Below are positions 16,217-23,162 of a DNA stretch of 30,997 nucleotides, in pieces. The notes below the pieces were generated by a model. It did no database searches. It worked only from the letters and a program-made list of their open reading frames with translations, and was not told where the DNA came from. How positions within the stretch are numbered: the stretch's first letter is position 1; every line of letters begins with the position of its first letter. The stretch comes from Nitrospina sp. (GTDB lineage: Bacteria > Nitrospinota > Nitrospinia > Nitrospinales > Nitrospinaceae): contig SMVT01000046.1 in the NCBI GenBank assembly GCA_004357365.1, positions 1 through 30,997 on the forward strand. The letters are read 5' to 3'. A program made the position numbers and the translations under genes.

Positions 16217-16648
16217 TCATTTATCGAAATGGATTTCGATCTGATGGCCGTCGGGATCGTGAAAGTAAATTGAAATCCCGTTGCCCCAATCGCGCGGCTC
16301 GCCGTCCATTTCCACTCCACCCTCTTTAAGGGCCTGCAGGGTGGCATCGAACCGATCATACGGAGCACCGAATGCGAAATGCAGATAACCGTCGTCCGTC
16401 ATGGTTTTCTGCGCCGCTGTCAAATCGAGTTCCGGCGATTCAAATAGAGCGATCGCCACATTGCCGGCGTCCACTTCGACATGTTGCAGTCCGGCCTGGG
16501 TCTGAGTCCGCATGATCACCGGAAATCCCAGGATACCGGTGTAAAATGCCTCCGCCTTAGCCATATTGCGGACGTTCAAGCCGAAATGGTTGATGCCGAC
16601 GAGTTTTATTGTTGTTCCCTTCGATTTTGGGCTGGTATTTTTTTTCAT
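16217..16648 (-). CDS. VOC-family (glyoxalase/extradiol dioxygenase-like) protein
   Basis: A 143-residue vicinal oxygen chelate protein. Paired beta-alpha-beta-beta-beta motifs are visible: GINHFGLNVRNMAKAEAFY with His21, GYLHFAFG with His90, and YFHDPDGHQIEIH with Glu138, the usual metal ligands. Substrate unresolved: glyoxalase, fosfomycin-resistance and ring-cleaving dioxygenase types share this outline. I chose the ATG at 16648 because AGGTGA lies 5 bases before it; an ATG at 16663 adds only five residues. First gene of the six-gene operon, with a sigma-54-type promoter 51-66 bases upstream, giving a predicted 40-nt leader. Confidence 0.87.
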   Translation of the reverse strand: MKKNTSPKSKGTTIKLVGINHFGLNVRNMAKAEAFYTGILGFPVIMRTQTQAGLQHVEVDAGNVAIALFESPELDLTAAQKTMTDDGYLHFAFGAPYDRFDATLQALKEGGVEMDGEPRDWGNGISIYFHDPDGHQIEIHFDK

Positions 16649-16698
16649 GATGTCACCTGTCATTTAAGTTCTGATTCGTGTCTCTTCAACTTTTATAT

Positions 16699-16714
16699 AG
16701 CAGAGACCGTGCCA
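16699..16714 (-). promoter_or_regulatory. Sigma-54 (-24/-12) promoter for the six-gene operon
   Basis: On the minus strand TGGCACGGTCTCTGCT matches the sigma-54 consensus TGGCAC-N5-TTGCW at all defined positions except one (C for the first T of TTGC). The invariant GG (16713-16712) and GC (16701-16700) are separated by exactly 10 bases. Predicted start is near 16688, 40 bases before the VOC ATG. A sigma-54 activator gene is divergent and adjacent. Sequence match plus context; not tested. Confidence 0.78.
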
Positions 16715-16789
16715 AAACTCCAAAATCATAATTCTCCTTTATTTATAAAAGGTTGTGGTCAACCGGCCACTTTCGATAAACTACTCATT

Positions 16790-16825
16790 TTCGTAATAAA
16801 CGATTTTAAGTAGTTTTATTACGAA
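16790..16825. promoter_or_regulatory. Perfect inverted repeat, candidate enhancer/operator of the divergent activator
   Basis: TTCGTAATAAA (16790-16800) and TTTATTACGAA (16815-16825) are perfect inverted 11-bp arms with a 14-base spacer. A second pair, AAACTACT (16778-16785) and AGTAGTTT (16809-16816), interlocks with it. The main repeat lies about 102-137 bases upstream of the predicted sigma-54 start, a normal enhancer distance. It also covers the -35 region of the activator's own likely promoter, suggesting joint activation and autoregulation. Confidence 0.65.
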
Positions 16826-16833
16826 TTTGCGTA

Positions 16834-16839
16834 TATAAT
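16834..16839 (+). promoter_or_regulatory. Likely -10 box of the activator gene
   Basis: TATAAT is a perfect -10 hexamer. No good -35 lies at the right spacing; the position (16811-16816) is inside the inverted repeat. The start would be near 16846, with a leader of about 51 nt to the ATG at 16897. Confidence 0.45.
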
Positions 16840-16896
16840 GAAAACCTCACAGACCGTACACGGGGGCAGTTTCCCCGGTTTCTCAGGGAGTTGCTG

Positions 16897-18345
16897 ATGG
16901 CAGAAAACTCAACATTTGAACACGACCCGGGCTTGGCGGAGTTCACCATGGAGCGGGCGGACGACGCCATCATCTGGCATGACTGTTATGCCTATATCAA
17001 GCGCGTCAACCGGGCCGCCTGCGATCTGTTGGGCTATACCCGGGAACAGCTGGTGGGCATGACCATTCAGGACATCAATCCCAACTCCACCCCCAAGACC
17101 TGGGCGAAATTCTGGAAAGAGTTGCAGGAGAAAAAGGTCGTCGTGTTTGAGGACGATCACCGCACCCGCGACGGCCGCATCGTGCCGCTCGAAACCCAAG
17201 TGAATTTCATCGAATTTGAAGGCCGCGAGTATGCGGTGGCGTTCAGCCGCGACATCTCGAAGCGCAGGAAAATTGAGGAAGAAAAAGCTCAGGCCTACCG
17301 GGAAATCTGCCGTCTGCGGGAGCAGCTGAAGATGGAAAATGAATATCTGCAGGAAGAGGTTCAGGAACTGCAGACCTTCGCCGGGTTTGTCGGGCAGAGT
17401 CCCGCCCTGCAGAATATCCTGAGGCAGATCGAAATGGTGGCCCCCACTGATGCCGGAGTATTGATTACCGGGGAATCGGGAACCGGGAAGGAGCTCATCG
17501 CCCACGAAATTCACAACCGCAGCGAACGCGCTTCCCGCCCCATGATCCGCGTCAACTGCGCCTCCATTCCCCGGGAGCTGTATGAAAGCGAATTTTTCGG
17601 CCACGTCAAAGGCGCCTTCACCGGCGCGGTGAAGGACCGGACCGGTCGGTTCGAACTGGCCCACGGCGGCACCCTGTTCCTGGATGAGGTCGGCGAGATC
17701 CCCCTCGATCTCCAGAGCAAACTGTTGCGGGTGCTGCAGGAGGGCACGTTTGAGCGGGTGGGCGGGGAAACCACCCAGACCGCCGATGTGCGGATTATCG
17801 CCGCCACCAACCGGGATCTGAAACGGGAGGTGGAGGAAAGGCGGTTTCGCGAAGACCTGTATTACCGGTTGAATGTATTCCCGGTCGAGGTCCCTCCCCT
17901 CCGAAAACGAAAAGAGGATATTCCATTATTGGCCGCGCATTTTCTGGAGCTCGCCGCCAGGAAGTTCAATCATCCCAAACCGAAACTCAGCCAGGCGAAG
18001 ATCAACCACCTGCAGGGCTATGACTGGCCGGGAAACATCAGGGAACTGCAGAACGTGATTGAGCGGGCGGTCATCACTGCGCGTTCCGGCAGGTTCCATT
18101 TCGATCTGCCCACCGGCGGAGAGACCTATTCCGCATCACCTCCCGTTCGCGGCGAGGGGGAGGACGGGGAGGCCTACCGGATTCTCACCTTTGAGGAAAT
18201 CAAACAGCTCGACCGGGACAACATCCTTAAGGCCCTGAAAAAAAGCGGCGGCAAGGTGTTCGGTACCGGGGGGGCGGCGGAACTGCTCGACACCCGGCCC
18301 ACCACCCTGGCCTCCCGTATCAAACGGCTGGGACTCAAATTATGA
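16897..18345 (+). CDS. Sigma-54-dependent transcriptional activator: PAS, AAA+, Fis-type HTH
   Basis: Enhancer-binding protein of 482 residues. An N-terminal PAS domain (about 12-120, ending ISKRRKIEEE) is followed by a coiled linker. The AAA+ core has Walker A GESGTGKE (192-199), the sigma-54 contact loop GAFTGA (239-244), Walker B TLFLDE (259-264) and the arginine-finger region FREDLYYRLNVFPV. A C-terminal Fis-type helix-turn-helix (GGAAELLDTRPTTLASRIKRLG) resembles NorR/FhlA. It has no receiver domain, so it should sense a signal directly through PAS; ligand or cofactor unknown. AGGGAG is 6 bases before the ATG; a TTG two codons upstream is less likely. Divergent from the operon it probably controls. 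Confidence 0.92.
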   Translation: MAENSTFEHDPGLAEFTMERADDAIIWHDCYAYIKRVNRAACDLLGYTREQLVGMTIQDINPNSTPKTWAKFWKELQEKKVVVFEDDHRTRDGRIVPLETQVNFIEFEGREYAVAFSRDISKRRKIEEEKAQAYREICRLREQLKMENEYLQEEVQELQTFAGFVGQSPALQNILRQIEMVAPTDAGVLITGESGTGKELIAHEIHNRSERASRPMIRVNCASIPRELYESEFFGHVKGAFTGAVKDRTGRFELAHGGTLFLDEVGEIPLDLQSKLLRVLQEGTFERVGGETTQTADVRIIAATNRDLKREVEERRFREDLYYRLNVFPVEVPPLRKRKEDIPLLAAHFLELAARKFNHPKPKLSQAKINHLQGYDWPGNIRELQNVIERAVITARSGRFHFDLPTGGETYSASPPVRGEGEDGEAYRILTFEEIKQLDRDNILKALKKSGGKVFGTGGAAELLDTRPTTLASRIKRLGLKL

Positions 18346-18448
18346 CCCGCTCCCGCCCGGCACGCCGGAACCCGGCCTTCTATCAGGCCGCCGGGAAAAC
18401 CCCAAGTGCCTAAAAACAAACGGTTCCTCAGCCCTCTGGCCGAATGGG

Positions 18449-18476
18449 TTTACTTCCATGAAAATCAACGTATAAT
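18449..18476 (+). promoter_or_regulatory. Candidate promoter for the Nfu gene
   Basis: TATAAT at 18471-18476 is a perfect -10 box; TTTACT at 18449-18454, 16 bases upstream, is a 4-of-6 -35. The start would be near 18483, about 45 bases before the ATG. Confidence 0.4.
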
Positions 18477-18527
18477 TAATCGCAAGAACGCTTTCCAAAA
18501 GCGGAAACCCCCAACCCGGACGACCCC

Positions 18528-19142
18528 ATGATCCAGGGATTCAAGGTAATGACCTTTCATCACACGCCCAACCCGGAGGCGGCCCAGTTCATCATGAGCG
18601 GGGACGTGATCAAAAAAGGCACCAAAACGTTTTCCTCTCCGGAAAAAGCCAAGGGAGATCCTTTGGCCGAGGCTCTGTTTAAGATTTACGGCGTGGAAAA
18701 TGTGTTCATCAAGGAAAACTTCGCCACCATTACCAAATCACCGGTGGTGGCGTGGACCACCCTGATGGAACCGGTGCAAAACGTGCTGGAGCAACACATG
18801 ACCGTTTACGAAACCTGCGATGAAGACGCCCAGCCCGTACCTGAGACGCCGGACATTCTGGAGAAGGTGCATGTGGAGGATTTCCCGAAACTGACCGACG
18901 CGCAAAAGTCGGAGGTGATCGACGCCATGCTGGACCATGCCATCCGCCCTGCGCTGGCGAACGACGGCGGCGGCATCACCCTTCTCGGTGTGGAAGGCAA
19001 CTTGGTGCGGGTACATTACCAGGGCGCCTGCGGCACCTGCCCGAGCTCCACCACGGGAACCCTGGAGTTTATCGAAAAATTCCTCAAGGACACCCTCAGT
19101 AAAGATCTCAAAGTCGAAACCGTCGACGCCTCGACCGTTTAA
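18528..19142 (+). CDS. Nfu-type iron-sulfur cluster scaffold/carrier protein
   Basis: A 204-residue protein with the two-domain Nfu layout. The N-terminal Nfu_N domain (HTPNPEAAQFIM at 11-23, EALFKIYGVENVFI) is followed by a C-terminal NifU domain with the cluster-binding CGTC (Cys168, Cys171) in GACGTCPSSTTGTLEFIE. It carries or assembles [4Fe-4S] clusters for delivery to apo-proteins in the cytoplasm. The ATG at 18528 has no clear ribosome site; one at 18549 (MTFHHTPNPE) is also acceptable. Tail-to-tail with the LOG gene: both TAA stops share the palindrome TTAA at 19139-19142. Nearby radical SAM and Fe-S enzymes are possible clients. Confidence 0.9.
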   Translation: MIQGFKVMTFHHTPNPEAAQFIMSGDVIKKGTKTFSSPEKAKGDPLAEALFKIYGVENVFIKENFATITKSPVVAWTTLMEPVQNVLEQHMTVYETCDEDAQPVPETPDILEKVHVEDFPKLTDAQKSEVIDAMLDHAIRPALANDGGGITLLGVEGNLVRVHYQGACGTCPSSTTGTLEFIEKFLKDTLSKDLKVETVDASTV

Positions 19143-19717
19143 ATCCATTTGCCGGGCACCTCCGGCGGCCTGAAATTTTCTATAAACGCCATTGCCTCCT
19201 CCGGCGTTTTCACCAGCGCGTACATGTTCAGGGTTTCCGCCTTGGCGAATTTCAACGTCACCAGTTGTTCGAAGTGGCGGATGATGCCGTCGTAAAACCC
19301 TTCGGTGTTGATTAACACCAAAGGTTTCACCGTCTGCTTCAACTGGATCAGGGAAAAAATTTCCATCGCCTCTTCCAGCGTCCCCACCCCGCCCGGCAGA
19401 ACCATAAAGGCGTCCGACCGTTCATCCATAATGGCCTTGCGTTCGCGCATATCGCGGGTGACGATCAACTCGTCGGCCTCGCTGTATTCGATTTCTATTG
19501 TCTTGAAAAATTTCGGCAGGACGCCGATGACTTTGCCGTCCTTCTCGTGCACGCCCCTGGCCACCGCCCCCATCAGGCCGATGGATGCGCCGCCGTAGAC
19601 CAGATCGATGCCCGCCTGCCCCATGCGCCGCCCCAGATCGGCCGCGGCGTCCCGGTACACGGAATCCACGGCGTTGCTGGAAGCGCAGAACACGCAAATC
19701 GCACGGATATGTTTCAT
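19139..19717 (-). CDS. LOG/TIGR00730-family Rossmann protein, probable nucleoside-monophosphate phosphoribohydrolase
   Basis: A 192-residue protein close to YvdD/LOG enzymes, which cleave cytokinin riboside monophosphates or AMP-like nucleotides to free base and ribose 5-phosphate. The hallmark PGGVGTLEE (108-116) and the preceding MRERK (90-94) supply the catalytic Arg and Glu. VYGGASIGLMGAVA (40-53) is the Rossmann loop. Length is normal. The physiological substrate in bacteria is often unclear. It is divergent from the cytochrome gene and convergent with the Nfu gene, with a 4-base overlap. Confidence 0.9.
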   Translation of the reverse strand: MKHIRAICVFCASSNAVDSVYRDAAADLGRRMGQAGIDLVYGGASIGLMGAVARGVHEKDGKVIGVLPKFFKTIEIEYSEADELIVTRDMRERKAIMDERSDAFMVLPGGVGTLEEAMEIFSLIQLKQTVKPLVLINTEGFYDGIIRHFEQLVTLKFAKAETLNMYALVKTPEEAMAFIENFRPPEVPGKWI

Positions 19718-19827
19718 AAGAACCCCGACCCGGAATCGAACAGATTAGAAGCGCGCCATTGTAGCCCTTTTCATGAGCCTTGAACAGCAGGCATGTTATT
19801 ATGTGACCGGTTCATCAGAGAGGTTGC

Positions 19828-21405
19828 ATGGCACCGACTCACCCCATTCCGAAACGCCTTTCGGGTAGGCGTTCGACTTTGTTTTGGATCCCGGTTCTTC
19901 TGCTGGTTCCGGGAATCCTCGCCGTCCCCCCGGCTTTTGCGGTCGACTCCCGCAAAGTGGAGAAAATGATCGAGGATTCCCTGCCGGAAAAGGAACAGGC
20001 GCTCTCCGCTGAAAAAAGAAAACAGGTTCTGGACGCCGGAAAAACGGTGTACCAAAAATTCTGTGTCCACTGCCACGGACCCCGGGGCCGGGGAAACGGC
20101 ACCGCCACCCCTTATCTGTCCCCGCAACCCCGCGATTTGAGCTCGGGCGTTTTCAAATTCCATTCCACCCAAAACAACGCCCTGCCGGTGGACGAGGACC
20201 TGGCCCGCACCATCCGGCAGGGGGTGCCGGGAACCTCGATGCCGCCCTGGGGCGGGGTACTGACCCCGCTGGAAATCCGGTCGCTGGTGGCCTACATCAA
20301 AACGTTTTCCGGACGGTTCAACCGGGAAATCCCCGACTACCGCATCCGCGTGGGCTTGGAGTTGCCCCACGATCCCCTGTCCGTCCGCCAGGGCGGGGAG
20401 GTGTACCGTCAAATGCGTTGCGGGAGTTGCCACGGCAAGGACGGAAAACGGTCCGGTCCGCTCGACGCCTCGCTGGACGATATCTGGGGCCATACCTCCT
20501 ACGTGTACGATTTGGAGCGGCCGGAGCTTTACAAAGCCGGAGCCTCCAGCCGCGACATTTATCAAACGCTGGTGGCGGGCATGGACGGCACCCCGATGAA
20601 CGCTTACGATTATTTGACCGAGGACGAACGCTGGCACTTGGTGCATTACCTGCAATCACGTTTCACTTCCCCGGTAATGCCGGGTGAATCGAAGGACCCG
20701 CCGCTGTCTTCCATAAAAATTGCGGAGCCGCTGTCACGGGACCCGTTCCATCCTATATGGAAGCAGGTGCCGTCGAGAACCATTCGACTCAACCCCGTGC
20801 AATTCCGCGGACACCCGATCGGCCGCCTGCAGGTCCAGTCAGTCCACAACGGCCGCCGGATCGCGTTCCGCCTGACATGGCGCGATTCTCAACCGGACGG
20901 AGCCCTGGTCACCCACTCCGGTTACCTGGATGAAGCCGCCATTCAATTTGCATTGCACCCCGGACCGGTAGCGGACAGCCCGTTTTACGGCATGGGCGAG
21001 CGCAAAAAACCGGTCAACATCTGGCACTGGAAAGCCGATGCCGGCCAGCGGATCACAGGGAATCCGGCGCGATCCGTTGCCGTCCGCAGTGAAAAACATT
21101 ACGTGAACCCGTTCAGCGAGTCGCCGGTGGAGGAGTTAAACGCCTCGGGGTTCGGTTCGCTCACCGTGCAATCCTTACAGAATCAGCAACTGCAGGGTCA
21201 GGGGGCGTGGCAGGACGGCCAGTGGAGGGTGGTGTTCGTCCGCGACCTGGTCACCCCCAGCCGGCAGGACGTCCATTTCAAACAGGGCGGCCATTTTCTT
21301 CTGGCCTTCGCCGTCTGGGACGGCGCCAATAAAGATAAAAACGCCAACAAAGTAGTCAGCTTCTGGAAGACGCTGGTGTTGAATCATGATGAATCCGCGC
21401 CCTAG
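19828..21405 (+). CDS. Periplasmic c-type cytochrome fused to an ethylbenzene-dehydrogenase-like haem domain
   Basis: A 525-residue exported electron carrier. The signal or anchor helix is about 18-38 (TLFWIPVLLLVPGILAVPPAFA). Two haem c sites follow, CVHCH (79-83) and CGSCH (198-202), each in a cytochrome c domain. The rest (about 260-520) resembles the haem-b-binding gamma subunit domain of ethylbenzene dehydrogenase/NxrC-type enzymes (RIAFRLTWRDSQPDGA, WHWKADAG, WRVVFVRDL). It is the first gene of a three-gene operon ending in MsrP, so it may feed electrons to MsrP in place of MsrQ; that is inference. GAGAGG precedes the ATG. Confidence 0.88.
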   Translation: MAPTHPIPKRLSGRRSTLFWIPVLLLVPGILAVPPAFAVDSRKVEKMIEDSLPEKEQALSAEKRKQVLDAGKTVYQKFCVHCHGPRGRGNGTATPYLSPQPRDLSSGVFKFHSTQNNALPVDEDLARTIRQGVPGTSMPPWGGVLTPLEIRSLVAYIKTFSGRFNREIPDYRIRVGLELPHDPLSVRQGGEVYRQMRCGSCHGKDGKRSGPLDASLDDIWGHTSYVYDLERPELYKAGASSRDIYQTLVAGMDGTPMNAYDYLTEDERWHLVHYLQSRFTSPVMPGESKDPPLSSIKIAEPLSRDPFHPIWKQVPSRTIRLNPVQFRGHPIGRLQVQSVHNGRRIAFRLTWRDSQPDGALVTHSGYLDEAAIQFALHPGPVADSPFYGMGERKKPVNIWHWKADAGQRITGNPARSVAVRSEKHYVNPFSESPVEELNASGFGSLTVQSLQNQQLQGQGAWQDGQWRVVFVRDLVTPSRQDVHFKQGGHFLLAFAVWDGANKDKNANKVVSFWKTLVLNHDESAP

Positions 21406-22132
21406 TTTCATAGTGTGCCTGTTTTCCCTGGGATGCGCGGCCTTGTGGTGTGCCGAAGCCCCGGCGGTGGAGAACCGTGATGCGCCGGTCCGGATTCCCG
21501 CCGGCGAATTTCAAATGGGCACCGAAGCGGGAACGGCACGGGAACGTCCCATTCATAAAGTCTGGGTCGATGCGTTTGTTATCGACCGCCTTGAAATTTC
21601 CAACAAGGCGTATGAATCGTGGCAACCCGGACACCGGCGGAGCCATGTGTCGGCCTGCGATGAATGCCCGGTGACGCTGGTGACCTGGCAGGAGGCGGTG
21701 GCGTTCTGCCAGCACCAAGCCGGCCGTCTGCCCACCGAGGCGGAATGGGAGAAAGCCGCGCGGGGTCCCAACGGGTTTGCTTATGGATTCGGCAATCGTC
21801 CGGATGGTTCCAAAGGGAATTTTGGAAAAGGATTGCATGACGGTGCGGTTCCGGTGAATTCATTTTCGCCCAACGGCTACGGCTTGCATCAGATGAACGG
21901 TAATGTCTGGGAATGGGTCGGCGACTGGTTCGGGCCTTACCCGGAAAAACGTATCAAGAATCCCAAAGGCCCCGACACGGGTTTCCAGAAAATCGTGCGC
22001 GGCGGAAGCTGGCACAACACGGCTTATTATGTTCACGCCGGGATGCGGTTCAAACTGGACCCGAACGTTTCGTTGAACTCCGTGGGCTTTCGATGTATCT
22101 ATGATCTTCCTGGAGAGAAGAGCAATCAATGA
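21386..22132 (+). CDS. SUMF1/FGE-sulfatase-fold protein, exported
   Basis: A 248-residue protein with an N-terminal signal-like stretch (FIVCLFSLGCAALWCAEA) and the SUMF1 fold: IPAGEFQMGTE, LEISNKAYESW, RLPTEAEWEKAARG, NGYGLHQMNGNVWEWVGDW, RGGSWHN and GFRC. The paired catalytic cysteines of true formylglycine-generating enzymes are absent from SWHNTAYYVHAGMRFK, so formylglycine formation is unlikely. A CDEC pair before PVTLVTW is unusual. It begins 20 bases inside the cytochrome gene and ends in an ATGA overlap with msrP. It may be a structural or assembly partner in that complex; the exact job is unknown. Confidence 0.85.
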   Translation: MMNPRPSFIVCLFSLGCAALWCAEAPAVENRDAPVRIPAGEFQMGTEAGTARERPIHKVWVDAFVIDRLEISNKAYESWQPGHRRSHVSACDECPVTLVTWQEAVAFCQHQAGRLPTEAEWEKAARGPNGFAYGFGNRPDGSKGNFGKGLHDGAVPVNSFSPNGYGLHQMNGNVWEWVGDWFGPYPEKRIKNPKGPDTGFQKIVRGGSWHNTAYYVHAGMRFKLDPNVSLNSVGFRCIYDLPGEKSNQ

Positions 22133-23061
22133 AGATACCCTTTTATCCGATGGCTAAAGCTCCGGCCCTGCATCTTTCCCGGGCGTGGGACATCCCCGAA
22201 TCCGAAGTCACCCTGGAAGACGTGTACCTGAACCGCAGGAAATTTTTGGAGGGGATGGGTCATGCCGGCCTGGCGGTGATGGCCGGTTGGCTCCTGCCTG
22301 CCACGGCCCGGGCGCAAACGTCTGGCAGGGATTTGATCACTTCGGAATCCCTGACGGGAGGATTTAATAATTTTTACGAGTTCACCCCGGACAAGGCCCG
22401 CGTCCGGCAGTTGGCGAAACAGCTTCCGCTCGAAGGCTGGAGCATCCACATCAAAGGTCTGGTCCAACAACCCCGGGTGGTGGACGTGGCCGACCTGATC
22501 CGGAAATTCGCCCAGGAAGAGCGGGTGTACCGCCTGCGGTGCGTGGAAACCTGGTCGGCGGTCATTCCCTGGACGGGTTTCCCCCTGCGGAAATTGATCG
22601 AGTTGGCACAACCGCTTTCGCAGGCGCGGTTCGTCAAGTTCACCACGTTCATTAACCCCAACATCGCGCCGGGGCAGAAGGACCGGTTCTGGGAACCGTG
22701 GCCCTATGTCGAAGGACTGAGCCTGGCGGAGGCGATGCACGATCTTTCATTCATGGCCACCGGCATGTACGGTCATTCCCTGAACCCGCAGAACGGCGCG
22801 CCCATCCGCCTGGTGGTGCCGTGGAAGTACGGGTTTAAAAGCATCAAGTCGATTGTCGCAATGGAGTTCACCCGCGAGGCGCCGCGTATCTTCTGGCAGG
22901 ACATGTCTCCGCTGGAATACGATTTCGAGGCCAACGTGGTGCCGCAGGTTCCCTACGCCCGCTGGCACCAGACCGTCGAAACTCGCTTGGGCGAAAACCG
23001 GACCGTCGCCACCCTGCTCTACAACGGTTACGCCGATCAGGTCGCTTCATTATACAAATGA
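22129..23061 (+). CDS. msrP: Protein-methionine-sulfoxide reductase catalytic subunit MsrP (YedY family)
   Basis: Periplasmic molybdopterin enzyme that reduces oxidised methionine in exported proteins. The 310-residue protein has a twin-arginine signal (NRRKFL at 35-40, hydrophobic core, cleavage after ATARA), GGFNNFYEF, and the molybdenum-ligating Cys138 in YRLRCVETWSAVIPWTGFPL. PYVEGLSLAEAMHDL, NGAPIRLVVPWKYGFKSIKSIV and the end NGYADQVASLY follow; all closely match E. coli MsrP. The usual haem membrane partner MsrQ is not adjacent. Instead a cytochrome c/EBDH-type protein and a SUMF1-like protein share the operon, by ATGA overlap. The repeat at 23092-23158 lies just beyond the stop. Confidence 0.93.
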   Translation: MKIPFYPMAKAPALHLSRAWDIPESEVTLEDVYLNRRKFLEGMGHAGLAVMAGWLLPATARAQTSGRDLITSESLTGGFNNFYEFTPDKARVRQLAKQLPLEGWSIHIKGLVQQPRVVDVADLIRKFAQEERVYRLRCVETWSAVIPWTGFPLRKLIELAQPLSQARFVKFTTFINPNIAPGQKDRFWEPWPYVEGLSLAEAMHDLSFMATGMYGHSLNPQNGAPIRLVVPWKYGFKSIKSIVAMEFTREAPRIFWQDMSPLEYDFEANVVPQVPYARWHQTVETRLGENRTVATLLYNGYADQVASLYK

Positions 23062-23091
23062 GACCTTTGCGTTACGCTGAACTTTAAATAT

Positions 23092-23158
23092 TCCTCCCCT
23101 TCGTAAGGAGGGGAATTATTATAGGGCCGTCCTTTTTTTACACTTACGCCAAGGTCTC
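23092..23158. repeat. Dispersed intergenic repeat, copy B
   Basis: This copy matches 20-84: GTAAGGAGGGGAA (23103-23115), a CCTTTTTTT tract from 23131, CACTTA and AAGGTCT (23151-23157) keep order and spacing. The left arm of its hairpin (CCTCCCCTT) pairs less well than in copy A. It fills the gap between the convergent msrP and exported-protein genes, so it may also end transcription from both sides. Confidence 0.65.
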
Positions 23159-23162
23159 TCTG

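Noticed and set aside
18372..18397. GC-rich hairpin after the sigma-54 activator as an intrinsic terminator
   Set aside because: The stem is short and irregular and is followed by GAAAACC rather than a T run.
19719..19757. Minus-strand text resembling the 3' half of a tRNA (TTCTAA loop, TTCGATTCC)
   Set aside because: The T-arm stem does not pair, no acceptor, D arm or CCA partner can be built, and spacing is wrong. Probably chance or a very old fragment.
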